NCBI GenBank assembly: GCA_946885915.1
Contig: CAMPHF010000001.1
Location: 349,457-413,456, forward strand
DNA: 64,000 nucleotides
Direction: 5' to 3'
Origin: an uncultured Idiomarina sp.
GTDB taxonomy: Bacteria > Pseudomonadota > Gammaproteobacteria > Enterobacterales > Alteromonadaceae
Each line of letters opens with the position of its first letter. Within the stretch, counting starts at the first letter, position 1. Below, one piece after another: positions 19,772-30,324 of this stretch. The translations under genes were made by a program, and so were the position numbers. A model generated the notes under the pieces. It ran no database searches, had not been told where the DNA came from, and was given only the letters and a program-made list of their open reading frames with translations.

Positions 19772-21133
19772 ATGTCTGATTGGAGCTCGCGTAGTTGGCG
19801 AGAGAAGCCTATCCAGCAACAGCCTGAATATCCCTCGGTGGAAACCTTGCGCCACATAGAAGCGCAGTTGAAAACTTATCCACCCTTGGTGTTTGCGGAG
19901 GAAATCCGTGAGCTACGGCGTCAGCTGGCGAAAGTGGCACAAGGGCAAGGCTTTTTGTTACAAGGTGGCGATTGCGCTGAGAGCTTTCAGGATTTTAATG
20001 CGCCGAAAATTCGCGATACGTTCAAAGTTATTTTGCAGATGGCCATTGTTCTGACTTTTGCCGGCTCTTGCCCGGTCACTAAAGTTGCGCGCATGGCCGG
20101 TCAATATGCCAAACCGCGTTCGAGCGGAATGGAGACGATTGACGGTGTAGCCTTACCAAGCTATCGCGGCGATATCATCAATGGTGCGGACTTTGATTCC
20201 AGTGCACGGATTCCCGATCCGCAACGCATGCTAACCGCTTATCATCATTCAGCGGCGACGTTAAATTTGCTGCGGGCGTTTGCACAAGGTGGTTTAGCCG
20301 ACCTGCATAAAGTGCACAAATGGAACATGAGCTTCGTCGAGGCCAACCCGCTTAAAGATAAGTATTTACAGATCGCAGAGCAGATCCAATCAGCATTACA
20401 GTTTATGGATGTGCTGGGCATTAATTCGAATACCAATGCGGCTATTCATGAAACCCAATTATTTACCTCTCACGAAGCACTGCTGTTGCCTTATGAAGAG
20501 GCCCTCACCCGAACTGATACTTTAACCGGCTTGCCCTACGACTGTTCGGCACACATGGTCTGGATAGGTGAACGAACCCGCCAGCTCGATCATGCGCACG
20601 TTGAATTTATGCGAGGCATTCATAATCCAATAGGGGTGAAAATTGGTCCCAGCATGGACCCAGATGAATTAGTAAGATTGCTAGATGCGTTAAATCCGGC
20701 TAATGAGGCGGGGCGGATGACCTTAATTACGCGTATGGGTGCAGACAATTTGGCGGAAAATTTACCGCGTTTGGCGCGCCGGATTAAAGCAGAGGGTCGT
20801 CATGTGGTGTGGTCGAGCGATCCTATGCATGGCAATACGGTTAAAGCTGAAAATGGCCTGAAAACACGTAACTTTGATGCTATCCATCGCGAATTAACGC
20901 AATTTTTCGCAATTCATCAAGCGGAAAACACCTATGCCGGTGGTGTGCATTTAGAAATGACTGGGGAAGATGTGACCGAATGTACCGGCGGCGCTTACCA
21001 AATTGCCGAAGCGGATTTGTCGCGTCGCTATCGGACTCAATGTGATCCGCGCTTAAATGCCGATCAAGTGTTAGAATTAGCATTCTTGGTGGCTGACTCA
21101 TTGAAACAAGCACGAGCTGGACTTGCCGGTTAA
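19772..21133 (+). CDS. 3-deoxy-7-phosphoheptulonate synthase, class II
   Basis: This enzyme condenses phosphoenolpyruvate with erythrose 4-phosphate at the entry to the shikimate pathway. It belongs to the class II (plant/Mycobacterium-like) family, not the AroF/G/H family of E. coli. [10 protein letters not shown] near residue 65, [31 protein letters not shown] and [18 protein letters not shown] are characteristic. The 453-residue length is usual for class II. Whether a class I enzyme also exists elsewhere cannot be seen. Ribosome binding site AAAGGAAA precedes the ATG. Confidence 0.94.
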   Translation: MSDWSSRSWREKPIQQQPEYPSVETLRHIEAQLKTYPPLVFAEEIRELRRQLAKVAQGQGFLLQGGDCAESFQDFNAPKIRDTFKVILQMAIVLTFAGSCPVTKVARMAGQYAKPRSSGMETIDGVALPSYRGDIINGADFDSSARIPDPQRMLTAYHHSAATLNLLRAFAQGGLADLHKVHKWNMSFVEANPLKDKYLQIAEQIQSALQFMDVLGINSNTNAAIHETQLFTSHEALLLPYEEALTRTDTLTGLPYDCSAHMVWIGERTRQLDHAHVEFMRGIHNPIGVKIGPSMDPDELVRLLDALNPANEAGRMTLITRMGADNLAENLPRLARRIKAEGRHVVWSSDPMHGNTVKAENGLKTRNFDAIHRELTQFFAIHQAENTYAGGVHLEMTGEDVTECTGGAYQIAEADLSRRYRTQCDPRLNADQVLELAFLVADSLKQARAGLAG

Positions 21134-21204
21134 GGCAAATACGCGTTATTCGTGTTGGTGAAGTGGCCTTGAATTATTTACAACTTAATAAGGAAATCGC
21201 AATT

Positions 21205-22005
21205 ATGTCACAGCAAGTGGAATCATTGTTTCAACACTTATGGCAGGACTACATTAAACTTACGCCGTCGGCCGCTAAAGTTCATCAAGTGTTGGGTGAG
21301 GGCGCAGCAATCATCAATGACCACGTGGCATTTCGCACATTTAACATCGCGCCGGTGCGTTTGGCTGCGCTAGCTAAGCATTTTGAGGATTTAGGGTATA
21401 CCGCAAACGGTGATTACAAGTTCGAAGAAAAGAAACTCATTGCTAAGCACTATGAACATCCAGATCCAACCATGCCTAAGGTATTTATTAGCGAGCTGTT
21501 GGTTGAGGAGTTTTCGCCGGAATTACAGCGCATTGTGAAGGCCATGGTGGCGCAGATTGATCCTGCCAAAGTCACTGCCAACGACTTTTTATACTCAGGT
21601 ACGCACTGGCAAATAAGTGGTCGTGAATACGATGCGTTGTTGGCAGAGAGCGAATACGCCGCATGGATGGCCGCCTTTGGTTTTCGTGCTAACCATTTTA
21701 CCGTGAGCGTCAATTATCTACCCAACTTCGAAACCTTAGAAGCTGTGAACCAGACCTTGAAAGATGAAGGTTTTCGCTTAAACACCTCAGGTGGCGAAAT
21801 TAAAGGCTCGCCCGAGGTTTATTTGGAGCAGTCATCCACGCTTGCTGACCGTACTTTGGTGAAATTTAGCGATGGAGAAATGGAAATTCCAAGTTGTTTC
21901 TATGAGTTCGCAAAACGCTATGAAATAGCGCCGGGTAAACTTTATACCGGCTTTGTTGCGGCATCAGCAGATAAAATCTTTGAAAGTACCAACGCCAAAG
22001 GCTAA
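21205..22005 (+). CDS. DUF1338 protein, 2-oxoadipate dioxygenase/decarboxylase-like
   Basis: This is a DUF1338 (YdcJ/HglS) family protein. Characterised members are Fe(II) enzymes of the VOC-like fold that turn 2-oxoadipate into D-2-hydroxyglutarate during lysine breakdown. DHVAFRTFN (His40) and NHFTVSVNYLP look like the metal-binding histidine regions, and YEFAKRYE lies near the C terminus. The chosen ATG has AAGGAAA upstream and gives 266 residues; an upstream in-frame start lacks a ribosome binding site. This short form is much smaller than E. coli YdcJ, so the exact substrate is uncertain. Confidence 0.82.
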   Translation: MSQQVESLFQHLWQDYIKLTPSAAKVHQVLGEGAAIINDHVAFRTFNIAPVRLAALAKHFEDLGYTANGDYKFEEKKLIAKHYEHPDPTMPKVFISELLVEEFSPELQRIVKAMVAQIDPAKVTANDFLYSGTHWQISGREYDALLAESEYAAWMAAFGFRANHFTVSVNYLPNFETLEAVNQTLKDEGFRLNTSGGEIKGSPEVYLEQSSTLADRTLVKFSDGEMEIPSCFYEFAKRYEIAPGKLYTGFVAASADKIFESTNAKG

Positions 22006-22041
22006 CCACCAAAATTAACCGATAGAATATCCCACGATTAG

Positions 22042-22082
22042 TCTCGGCGGCAGCTAAAAACGGTGCCGCTCGAGATTTGTTT
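22042..22082 (+). terminator. Probable terminator of the DUF1338 gene
   Basis: TCTCG plus GCGGCA pairs with TGCCGC plus CGAGA, with one bulged T, and TTTGTTT follows. The hairpin runs into the end of ppsR on the other strand. Confidence 0.5.
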
Positions 22083-22863
22083 CTGCCAGAATTTTCGCAG
22101 CTATTTCTTCGACCGAAAAACGGGTTGAATCAATAAACGGAATAGCCTCGCGCCGCAATAGTTGTTCCACTTGCTGTAATTCAAATCGACATTGCGGTAG
22201 CGATGCGTAGGTGGAGCCCTCCCGCCGTTTACTTCTAATTTCATGCAGTCGCTGTGCATCTAACGTTAAGCCAAATAATTTATGGCGGTAGGGTTTGAGT
22301 GATTTCGGCAACTGCAAACGCTCAAGCCCATCGTCTTCGGTAAACGGATAATTGGCTACTTTTATGCCGTATTGCAAGGCTAGGTAGAGGCTAGTTGGTG
22401 TTTTGCCGGTGCGCGATACGCCCACTAAAATAAGATCAGCGTTATCGTAGTCACTCAGCTGGCTTCCATCATCGTTAGTCAGTGCATAATTAATCGCATC
22501 GATACGAAAGTCATAATCTTTTTGAATGCCATGGGTTCGATGGGTTTTGGGTTGTGCACTGACGCCTAATTGGCTAGCGACTGGCGCAATGAAATGCTCT
22601 AAAAAGTCGTAACAAGCAGCGTCGCTTGAGGTGATAATTCGTTTTAAATCGTTATTCACAAAGGTATGAAAAATAAGCGGCTTTTCGCCACTTTCGCGGG
22701 CTGCTGTTTGGATTCTTTGCACCGCACGTTGGGCTTTTTGCTCATCATCAACAAAGGCCAAGGTGACCTGTTTCATGGGGACTGGAAACATGGATAACAG
22801 TGCGTGACCAAAAGTTTCTGCGGTTAATGCCGTACCATCGGAAATAAAAAAAGCAAAACGCAT
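22054..22863 (-). CDS. ppsR: Bifunctional PEP synthase regulatory kinase/phosphorylase
   Basis: PpsR switches PEP synthetase off by ADP-dependent phosphorylation and on again by Pi-dependent dephosphorylation. The P-loop GVSRTGKTP is at about residues 148-156 and [18 protein letters not shown] opens the protein. The chosen ATG gives 269 residues; upstream in-frame starts add eleven residues that the family lacks. It is divergent from its target ppsA, the standard pairing in this phylum. Confidence 0.95.
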   Translation of the reverse strand: MRFAFFISDGTALTAETFGHALLSMFPVPMKQVTLAFVDDEQKAQRAVQRIQTAARESGEKPLIFHTFVNNDLKRIITSSDAACYDFLEHFIAPVASQLGVSAQPKTHRTHGIQKDYDFRIDAINYALTNDDGSQLSDYDNADLILVGVSRTGKTPTSLYLALQYGIKVANYPFTEDDGLERLQLPKSLKPYRHKLFGLTLDAQRLHEIRSKRREGSTYASLPQCRFELQQVEQLLRREAIPFIDSTRFSVEEIAAKILAETNLERHRF

Positions 22864-22897
22864 AGATATTTTCTCAATTAACATGGGCATTTGCATG

Positions 22898-22926
22898 TTA
22901 ACTTGTGGGCTGACTGCGTGTAAAAT
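22898..22926 (+). promoter_or_regulatory. Probable ppsA promoter
   Basis: TTAACT and TAAAAT are separated by 17 bases, upstream of ppsA in the ppsR/ppsA divergent gap. Confidence 0.45.
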
Positions 22927-22988
22927 GAAACACCAAATTAAGCAGCAGTATGCCTGCTATTCAAGCCACTTCTCACGAGGAAAAGATT

Positions 22989-25394
22989 GTGCAACAACCC
23001 GTGCAGCAATACGTACTTTGGTATGACGAACTGGGCATGAACGATGTACCGCGCGTTGGCGGTAAAAATGCTTCTTTAGGGGAAATGATCAGTAACCTTG
23101 CCGGTGCTGGTGTCACTGTCCCTAACGGTTTTGCGACCACCGCAGAGGCGTTTAACGAGTTTCTCGAACAAAGTGGTTTGAATGCCAAGATTTATGCACT
23201 GCTTGATCAACTCGATGTTGACGACGTGAAAGCACTCGCTGCCGCTGGTAAAGATATTCGGCAGTGGATCATTGATACGCCATTTCAACCGGCGCTTAAC
23301 GATGCCATTCACGCCGCCTATGCGCAATTAAGTGCGAATAGTGAGCAAGTCAGTTTTGCGGTGCGTAGTTCAGCCACTGCAGAAGATATGCCCGACGCGT
23401 CATTTGCTGGGCAACAGGAAACCTTTTTGAACGTGCGTGGCATTGACGCGGTCATGGAGGCTATCAAACATGTATTTGCATCGTTGTTTAATGATCGAGC
23501 CATTTCTTATCGCGTCCATCAAGGTTATGACCATCGCGGCGTCGCATTGTCGGCCGGCATCCAGCGCATGGTGCGCTCTGATTTAGCTAGCTCTGGGGTG
23601 ATGTTCACCATCGATACCGAGTCTGGTTTTGACCAAGTGGTATTTATTACCTCGTCCTACGGTTTGGGCGAAATGGTCGTACAAGGCGCGGTGAATCCGG
23701 ATGAATTTTATGTGCATAAGCCAACCTTAGCCGCCAATCGACCGGCGGTATTACGCCGCAATATCGGTAGCAAGAAGGTCGAAATGGTGTATTCAGACCA
23801 GCAGGCACACGGTAAACAAGTCAAAATTCAAGATGTTGATGTGAATCGTCAGCGGGCGTTTTCAATTACCGATGCCGAAGTCGAGGAACTGGCGAAACAA
23901 GCGGTGATTATCGAACGTCATTATGGTCGGCCGATGGATATTGAATGGGCCAAAGACGGTGTCGATGGGCGCTTATATATTGTGCAAGCGCGTCCAGAAA
24001 CGGTGCAATCAAATCGCAAAGGCCAAGGTATTGAACGCTTTGCCTTGCAACAAACGAGCGAGTTATTAGTGACGGGGCGCGCGATTGGGCAGCGCATCGG
24101 CGCGGGTACAGCGCGGGTATTAACTGATATCTCTGAAATGGATAAAGTTCAGCCGGGTGATGTATTGGTGACCGATATGACGGACCCAGATTGGGAGCCC
24201 ATCATGAAACGGGCCGCCGCGATTGTCACCAACCGTGGTGGGCGTACTTGTCACGCCGCCATTATTGCTCGTGAACTCGGCATTCCAGCCGTGGTTGGTT
24301 GCGGTGATGCGACCACTAAAATCGCGCATGGCGCTGCGGTGACCGTATCTTGTGCCGAAGGCGATACCGGGATGATTTATGCCGGCGAATTACCATTTGA
24401 TGTGAGCACCACGGATGTCGGTGAAATGCCTGACTTACCGCTCAAGATCATGATGAACGTTGGTAACCCTGATCGGGCATTTGATTTTGCTCAATTACCC
24501 CATGCGGGCATTGGCCTGGCGCGGCTTGAATTTATTATTAATCGGATGATTGGCGTGCATCCCAAAGCTTTGTTGAATTACGAAGCGCAAACGCCAGAGC
24601 TGCGCGAGCAGATTGATACCATGATGGCTGGTTATTCAAGCCCTCGTGAATATTATGTCGCGCGCTTGGCAGAGGGCATTGCGACCCTGGCGGCGGCGTT
24701 CGCACCAGAGCGTGTGATTGTCCGCATGTCGGATTTTAAATCGAACGAATATGCAAACCTCGTCGGCGGGCGTCAGTACGAGCCGCACGAGGAAAATCCG
24801 ATGCTTGGTTTCCGTGGTGCATCGCGCTACATCTCGCCAGAGTTTCGTGATTGCTTCGCCCTCGAATGTGAAGCGCTGAAACGCGTGCGCAACGACATGG
24901 GATTGACCAATGTCGAAATCATGATCCCCTTTGTGCGTACTTTAGACGAAGGCCGAAAAGTGGTTGAGCTATTGGCCGAGCAAGGTTTACGTCAAGGCGA
25001 GCGGGGACTGCGCGTGATCATGATGTGTGAATTGCCGTCAAACGCGTTACTTGCCGATCAATTCCTTGATATTTTTGATGGCTTCTCGATTGGCTCCAAC
25101 GATTTAACCCAGTTAACCCTTGGTCTGGATCGCGATTCCGGCGTGATCGCGCATTTATTTGATGAGCGTAATGAAGCAGTGAAGGCGATGTTGGCGATGG
25201 CGATTCAAGCCGCTAAGCGCAAGGGTAAGTATGTCGGAATTTGTGGTCAAGGCCCCTCTGATCATGCTGATTTTGCCGCCTGGTTGGTTGAGCAGGGTAT
25301 TGATTCAGTGTCCCTCAATCCAGATACAGTGGTAGATACCTGGCTATTCCTTGCGCAAGAGAATACGCAAGAGAATGCACAAGAAAGTAAATAA
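22989..25394 (+). CDS. ppsA: Phosphoenolpyruvate synthase
   Basis: PpsA makes phosphoenolpyruvate from pyruvate and ATP for gluconeogenesis. The order is an N-terminal ATP-grasp domain ([34 protein letters not shown]), the swivelling phosphohistidine domain with GGRTCHAAI (His near 421), and a C-terminal PEP-binding barrel with [10 protein letters not shown]. The GTG used here has GAGG eight bases upstream and gives 801 residues, close to E. coli's 792. An ATG at 22950 would add 13 residues but lacks a good ribosome binding site. Confidence 0.96.
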   Translation: MQQPVQQYVLWYDELGMNDVPRVGGKNASLGEMISNLAGAGVTVPNGFATTAEAFNEFLEQSGLNAKIYALLDQLDVDDVKALAAAGKDIRQWIIDTPFQPALNDAIHAAYAQLSANSEQVSFAVRSSATAEDMPDASFAGQQETFLNVRGIDAVMEAIKHVFASLFNDRAISYRVHQGYDHRGVALSAGIQRMVRSDLASSGVMFTIDTESGFDQVVFITSSYGLGEMVVQGAVNPDEFYVHKPTLAANRPAVLRRNIGSKKVEMVYSDQQAHGKQVKIQDVDVNRQRAFSITDAEVEELAKQAVIIERHYGRPMDIEWAKDGVDGRLYIVQARPETVQSNRKGQGIERFALQQTSELLVTGRAIGQRIGAGTARVLTDISEMDKVQPGDVLVTDMTDPDWEPIMKRAAAIVTNRGGRTCHAAIIARELGIPAVVGCGDATTKIAHGAAVTVSCAEGDTGMIYAGELPFDVSTTDVGEMPDLPLKIMMNVGNPDRAFDFAQLPHAGIGLARLEFIINRMIGVHPKALLNYEAQTPELREQIDTMMAGYSSPREYYVARLAEGIATLAAAFAPERVIVRMSDFKSNEYANLVGGRQYEPHEENPMLGFRGASRYISPEFRDCFALECEALKRVRNDMGLTNVEIMIPFVRTLDEGRKVVELLAEQGLRQGERGLRVIMMCELPSNALLADQFLDIFDGFSIGSNDLTQLTLGLDRDSGVIAHLFDERNEAVKAMLAMAIQAAKRKGKYVGICGQGPSDHADFAAWLVEQGIDSVSLNPDTVVDTWLFLAQENTQENAQESK

Positions 25395-25433
25395 GGCGTG
25401 GCTGAGCGAGCGTTTTAAGGAGTACATAACAAG

Positions 25434-28400
25434 ATGACACAGTTGCCGGTAGTGTCTGCAAGTGCGGGCCTTAAGCATGATTATAGTGCTTATTTAACTG
25501 CGCTAGCGGCTAATTTCCGCGGCGATATCGACCACAGTTATGGTGGTCGATTGTTAGCCGGTACCGACAATAGTGTTTATCAGACGCTGCCTCAAGCGGT
25601 GCTATATCCGCGGGATGAAGCGGATCTGCAGCAGGCGCTGACGCTCGCACAACAACCAGAGTTTAGTAAGATTCAATTTAGTCCTCGCGGGGGTGGCACT
25701 GGTACCAACGGACAATCCTTAACCGACGGGATCGTCGTTGATTTGAGCCGATACTTCACGAAAATCATTGAAATTAACAGCCAAGAAGGTTGGGTTCGCG
25801 TGCAAACCGGGGTGGTGAAAGATCGCTTAAATGATGCGCTCGCCCCCCACGGTTGGTTTTTCTCCCCTGATTTATCAACCAGTAACCGCGCCACTATTGG
25901 TGGCATGATCAATACTGATGCATCGGGGCAGGGCTCGCTCGTTTATGGTAAAACGAGCGACCATGTGTTGGCTTTAAATTCGGTGTTAGTGAATGGCGAA
26001 GTGTTAGCGACTGAACCAGTTTCTTTGGCAGACGCCGAGGCACGAGCAACCACTGATAGTACGAGCGGTCGTATTTATCGCCAAGTACTCGATACTTGCG
26101 TTGCGCAGCGGGCCGACATCGAAGCTAAATTTCCGCCTCTCAATCGATTTTTAACCGGCTACGACTTACATCACGCGTATCAGCCAGAACCTGCAGATGG
26201 CACCGGTAAGATTGATGTCTCACGCCTGTTAGCAGGATCGGAGGGTAGCCTTGCGTTTATTACCGAGGCGAAGCTCAACTTAACCCGCATTCCGCGCCAT
26301 AAAGTTCTCGTGAACGTAAAGTACAGTGATTTCCAAGCCGCGTTACGACATGCATCAACCTTAGTAAAAGCGCGGGCGACCTCGGTTGAGACGATTGATA
26401 GCAATGTGCTCAACTTGGCCCGTAACGACATTATCTGGGATGCGGTCAAAGATCATATTCAAGATGTTCCGGGGCAGTTGATGAACGGCATCAACATGGT
26501 GGAATACACCGCGGTTGAACAGGCTGAAATCGATACCAAATTAGCCGAACTTGAAGCCCTATTAAGCAAGGATATGGCTCGTCCGGAAAGTGGCGTAATC
26601 GGTTATCAGGTGTGTCGTGAGCTACATAGCATTCAAACGATTTATGCGATGCGGAAAAAGGCGGTGGGTTTACTCGGCGCCACTAAAGGTAGTCGTAAAC
26701 CGGTCGCTTTTGCTGAAGATACAGCCGTACCACCGGAAAAATTGGCCGACTTTATTGCCGAGTTTCGGGCGTTATTAGATGCTCATCAACTCCATTACGG
26801 GATGTTTGGCCATGTTGATGCCGGTGTTCTTCATGTTCGCCCAGCGCTCGATTTAACGCAGCCTGAAGATGAGAAACTGCTGCGCACCATCAGTGATGAG
26901 GTAGCTAAGTTAACCGCGAAATATGGCGGTTTGATGTGGGGTGAACATGGTAAAGGCTATCGTTCTGAATATGCACCGAGTTTTTTTGGCGATAAGCTAT
27001 TCACCGAATTGCGGAAGATTAAAACCTGCTTCGATCCGAATAATCGACTGAATCCCGGCAAAATTTGTACGCCGCTCAGCACCACAGAACCCTTAGTCTC
27101 GGTGGATGCGACTAAGCGTGGTTATTTTGATCGACAAATTCCTGTTGCGACCCGGGCCGATTGGCAACCCGCGATGGACTGCAACGGCAACGGTTTATGC
27201 TTTAACTACGATCAGAATTCACCGATGTGTCCGTCGTTTAAGGTAACGGGTGATCGACGCTACTCGCCCAAGGGGCGTGCAGGCTTGATCCGAGAATGGC
27301 TGAGATTGCAGACGCAGGCCGGCTATGACCCCAGTCAAACACCAGTCAGTAAGGGTTTGCGTCGTGCAGCAACCAGTCAAACTGATGACTTTAGCCATGA
27401 AGTAAAAGCTTCTATGGATAAATGCTTAGCGTGCAAAGCTTGCGCTAGCCAATGCCCAGTGAAAGTAGACGTACCAAGTTTTCGCGCCAAGTTCTTAGCG
27501 CACTATCACAGCCGTTACCGGCGCCCATTAAAAGACCTGTTAGTTAAAACCGTAGAGCAGACGGCACCGCTCATGGCTAAAGTACCGAGGCTTAGCAATG
27601 CATTGACCCATAACCCCTTGAGCCGATGGGTGCTGCGGACGGTGGTTGGCTATGTCGATGCGCCAAAATTGTCGGTGCCAAGTTTGGCGGCGCGTTGGCA
27701 AGCGCATGGCTGGCCTCGTTATGCCGTTGATGTGTTGGTTGATAAGGCAAGCGAACTCGCGTCGAATGCGGTGCTAATTATTCAGGATCCGTTCACCAGC
27801 TACTATGAAGCGGAATTAGTCGAGCGTTGTGCGCAAGTCATTGCAGCCTGTGGTTATCAGCCTGTATTGGTCGAATTTTTAGGGAACGGCAAAGCCCAGC
27901 ATGTAAAAGGCTATTTACCCGAATTTACGATGACCGCTACCCAAGTGAGCGAGCAGTTGAGCAAGTTGCAGGCGGCCAACTACACCATGGTAGGACTAGA
28001 TGCTTCTACCACACTGGTATTCCGTGATGAGTATCAGCAGTTTGTCGCTGCAGACAAATTAAAGTTTCAGGTGCAGACATTTGATGAGTGGCTGGTACAA
28101 GCACCATTGCAGTCGCTTAAGGATAAATTGCAGCCAACTACTGATAATAATACGACCGACACTTGGGTGTTACTTTCACATTGCACAGAGAAAACTGCGG
28201 TACCTGCGAGCGTGGCACGCTGGCAGCAAGTTTTCAAAGCATTACAGTTACCGATCCAGCCGATTGCGGTGGGTTGCTGTGGGATGGCTGGTACTTTTGG
28301 CCACGAACAGCAGAACCTTGAAGATAGCAAAGCCTTATATGCCATGACTTGGCAGGATGTTGTGAACGATCATGGCGCTGATAAAGTATTGGCCACTGGG

Positions 28401-28487
28401 TTTTCTTGTCGTTCGCAAGCTCAGCGTTTACAAGCTGCCAATTTGCGACATCCAGCAATGCTTATAGCTGCGCGGCTGCAACCATAG
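25434..28487 (+). CDS. ydiJ: YdiJ-type FAD/iron-sulfur oxidoreductase
   Basis: This is a 1017-residue three-part protein like E. coli YdiJ. The N-terminal FAD-binding domain has SPRGGGTGTNGQ (about 83-94) and TIGGMINTDASGQGS. An FAD-linked oxidase C-terminal region ends near 555. Then comes an iron-sulfur part with CNGNGLCF (about 583) and CLACKACASQCP (about 664), and a CCG-type domain with GCCGMAGTFGHE near 946. YdiJ proteins are reported to oxidise D-2-hydroxyglutarate. It lies 39 bases after ppsA and may share its transcript. It closely matches YdiJ at full length. Confidence 0.93.
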   Translation: MTQLPVVSASAGLKHDYSAYLTALAANFRGDIDHSYGGRLLAGTDNSVYQTLPQAVLYPRDEADLQQALTLAQQPEFSKIQFSPRGGGTGTNGQSLTDGIVVDLSRYFTKIIEINSQEGWVRVQTGVVKDRLNDALAPHGWFFSPDLSTSNRATIGGMINTDASGQGSLVYGKTSDHVLALNSVLVNGEVLATEPVSLADAEARATTDSTSGRIYRQVLDTCVAQRADIEAKFPPLNRFLTGYDLHHAYQPEPADGTGKIDVSRLLAGSEGSLAFITEAKLNLTRIPRHKVLVNVKYSDFQAALRHASTLVKARATSVETIDSNVLNLARNDIIWDAVKDHIQDVPGQLMNGINMVEYTAVEQAEIDTKLAELEALLSKDMARPESGVIGYQVCRELHSIQTIYAMRKKAVGLLGATKGSRKPVAFAEDTAVPPEKLADFIAEFRALLDAHQLHYGMFGHVDAGVLHVRPALDLTQPEDEKLLRTISDEVAKLTAKYGGLMWGEHGKGYRSEYAPSFFGDKLFTELRKIKTCFDPNNRLNPGKICTPLSTTEPLVSVDATKRGYFDRQIPVATRADWQPAMDCNGNGLCFNYDQNSPMCPSFKVTGDRRYSPKGRAGLIREWLRLQTQAGYDPSQTPVSKGLRRAATSQTDDFSHEVKASMDKCLACKACASQCPVKVDVPSFRAKFLAHYHSRYRRPLKDLLVKTVEQTAPLMAKVPRLSNALTHNPLSRWVLRTVVGYVDAPKLSVPSLAARWQAHGWPRYAVDVLVDKASELASNAVLIIQDPFTSYYEAELVERCAQVIAACGYQPVLVEFLGNGKAQHVKGYLPEFTMTATQVSEQLSKLQAANYTMVGLDASTTLVFRDEYQQFVAADKLKFQVQTFDEWLVQAPLQSLKDKLQPTTDNNTTDTWVLLSHCTEKTAVPASVARWQQVFKALQLPIQPIAVGCCGMAGTFGHEQQNLEDSKALYAMTWQDVVNDHGADKVLATGFSCRSQAQRLQAANLRHPAMLIAARLQP

Positions 28488-28497
28488 GCGCTTAAAC

Positions 28498-28527
28498 AAA
28501 AAAACGGCGCGCAATGCGCACCGTTTT
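28498..28527. terminator. Bidirectional terminator of ydiJ and leucine dehydrogenase
   Basis: AAAACGG pairs with CCGTTTT, with an inner GCGC/GCGC stem. The run of seven T is on the minus strand, so it is stronger for the leucine dehydrogenase message; the plus side has four T. Confidence 0.8.
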
Positions 28528-28560
28528 GGAGTATTGTTGCGGCGGCAATAGCCGCTATTT

Positions 28561-29610
28561 TTACGCGGCTTTTGCTGCTTTCGCTTTTGCGATCACTTCG
28601 CGCGCAAGCTCATCAGCGATTTGGCCAGTTGGGCGTTGCTCACGGGCTGAACGACTAAAAATTTCATCAAGCGTATGATAAATATTTTGCACTCGCTCTT
28701 CGCATTCAGCCAAGCTCATGTTTGATGCTTCATGGCAAACATGAATCACACCACCAGCGTTGATCACGTAATCTGGGGCGTACAAAATGCCCATATCCAT
28801 GACTTTTTGATCGTGTGCAGGTGTCGCCAATTGATTATTTGCGCTACCAGCAATGATTTTGGCACGCATAACTTTCAAAGTCTCATCATTCACGGTCGCG
28901 CCTAATGCACATGGTGCATAAACATCAACATCCAGACCATAAATTTCATCAAGTCCGACGACGGTTGCGCCTAATTCAGCCACAGCACGGCTAGTGGCAG
29001 CTTCGTTAATGTCACAAACAAACAGTTGCGCACCATCTTTGGCGCAATAAGCTGCAAAATCATAACCCACCGCACCTAAACCTTGCACGGCAATTTTCAA
29101 ACCTTGCAGGTTGTCGTTGCCAAACTTGTGCTTAACCGCAGCTTTCAACCCTAAATAGGTACCAAGGGCAGTGTGGGGAGATGGATCGCCAGCTTTGCCT
29201 TCAGTGCCTGCCACATAAGGGGTTTCTTCACCCACATACGCGATGTCACTGGTCCGAATGTTGACGTCTTCAGCGGTAATATAACGACCACCTAAGCTAT
29301 TTACAAAACGTCCATAAGCGCGGAACAGCGCTGGTGATTTGATAGTTTTAGCATCACCAATAATCACCGCTTTACCGCCGCCTAAGGGCAAACCGGCGAG
29401 GGCACTTTTGTAAGTCATGCCGCGCGATAACCGCAACACATCGGTTAAGGCTTCAGCAGAGCTCGCATAATTCCATAACCGAGTACCACCAAGCGATGGG
29501 CCTAAAGTGGTGTCGTGAACGGCGATAATGGCCTTTAAACCGGTCTCTTTGTCGTGACAAAAAACAACCTGTTCGTGTTGATCAAATTCATTATGCTCAA
29601 ATAAAGACAT
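28561..29610 (-). CDS. ldh: Leucine dehydrogenase
   Basis: It performs NAD-dependent oxidative deamination of leucine and other branched-chain amino acids to 2-oxo acids. GGTRLWNY, Lys68 (MTYKSALAGLPLGGGK) and the catalytic Lys80 match the Glu/Leu/Phe/Val dehydrogenase family, and the Rossmann motif GLGAVG is at about 177-182. GPSLGGTR rather than a glutamate-specific pocket supports leucine. The chosen ATG gives 349 residues; a TTG three codons earlier is possible. The products could feed branched-chain fatty acid primers as well as catabolism; that role is inference. Confidence 0.92.
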   Translation of the reverse strand: MSLFEHNEFDQHEQVVFCHDKETGLKAIIAVHDTTLGPSLGGTRLWNYASSAEALTDVLRLSRGMTYKSALAGLPLGGGKAVIIGDAKTIKSPALFRAYGRFVNSLGGRYITAEDVNIRTSDIAYVGEETPYVAGTEGKAGDPSPHTALGTYLGLKAAVKHKFGNDNLQGLKIAVQGLGAVGYDFAAYCAKDGAQLFVCDINEAATSRAVAELGATVVGLDEIYGLDVDVYAPCALGATVNDETLKVMRAKIIAGSANNQLATPAHDQKVMDMGILYAPDYVINAGGVIHVCHEASNMSLAECEERVQNIYHTLDEIFSRSAREQRPTGQIADELAREVIAKAKAAKAA

Positions 29611-29716
29611 GGCATTCAAACCCTTGTGTTCATGAAGCTATTGTTATTATGGTGCGTCTTTAAGCGTGCGTACCACACGGTAAAAATTTGCGCGCACATT
29701 ACCACTAGTCCTAATA

Positions 29717-29811
29717 TTCCGCTAGTGAATAGCGGAAATAAAAAGCGCCTAGCAGGAGCCCAATTGAAAGCAATCTTTACACCGCTACGACGCTTTATTT
29801 CTCAGGCGCTT
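29717..29811. other. Two nested-scale inverted repeats upstream of the DUF4826 gene
   Basis: The first is TTCCGCTA and TAGCGGAA with a 5-base loop. The second is AAGCGCCT and AGGCGCTT, 53 bases apart. They fill most of the 236-base divergent gap between leucine dehydrogenase and the next gene. They could be operators or a structured leader; no known riboswitch was recognised. Confidence 0.4.
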
Positions 29812-29855
29812 GCAGCTATCATGAGGCGTCAATAAAGCAGTCGAGAATAATAATT

Positions 29856-30287
29856 ATGGCCAATCAAGAAGCCCCTCAATTAACCGAAGAACAACGTGCA
29901 GCTTGGGTTCGCGATAAGTTTCAAGCCGCTAATAAATATCTGGCGGAAAAAGGTATCATTACCACCAAAGTGTTAACGAAAGAGTCGCGCTATGTGGCGC
30001 CTTTGGTTGCCGTTTGGAAGTTTGAAACGTCAGAGAACATGAAAGTTTGGGTAATTTCTGGTGACTTACCAACTGATCATGTGGGCGTGCAAGCTGCTAC
30101 TAACGCGAAAGATGCCATGCGCCATTTTGCGTTGTCATGGCAAATGAAAGCGGAAAATATTCTGCAGGAGTTACGAACGCGTCCAGATCAAACTCAATAT
30201 CAGTTTGCGCAATTACTTATTAAGCGCGGCGAAGATTTATATAGCTTGGTCGACGACGATAGTCTTTGGCAGGCTGAACCTGTGTAA
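29856..30287 (+). CDS. DUF4826-like protein
   Basis: This is a 143-residue soluble protein without signal peptide or membrane segment. It reads like the DUF4826 family of marine gammaproteobacteria, whose function is unknown. SRYVAPLVAVWKFE, VWVISGDLPTDHV and AMRHFALSWQMKAE are the most distinctive stretches, and an acidic C terminus follows. The gene stands alone between a structured upstream region and a strong terminator, so it is probably monocistronic. The family name is from memory of the pattern and is only moderately sure; that it is a real gene is likely. Confidence 0.7.
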   Translation: MANQEAPQLTEEQRAAWVRDKFQAANKYLAEKGIITTKVLTKESRYVAPLVAVWKFETSENMKVWVISGDLPTDHVGVQAATNAKDAMRHFALSWQMKAENILQELRTRPDQTQYQFAQLLIKRGEDLYSLVDDDSLWQAEPV

Positions 30288-30314
30288 AAAAAACCGCCAA
30301 TTGGCGGTTTTTTT
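30286..30314. terminator. Symmetrical bidirectional terminator
   Basis: AAACCGCC and GGCGGTTT around AATT are flanked by eight A on one side and seven T on the other. It serves both the DUF4826 gene and roxA. The stop codon of the first gene lies in its A run. Confidence 0.93.
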
Positions 30315-30324
30315 ATGCGCTTCC

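Noticed and set aside
29626..29835. 69-codon open frame before the DUF4826 gene
   Set aside because: It runs through both inverted repeats and has no ribosome binding site.
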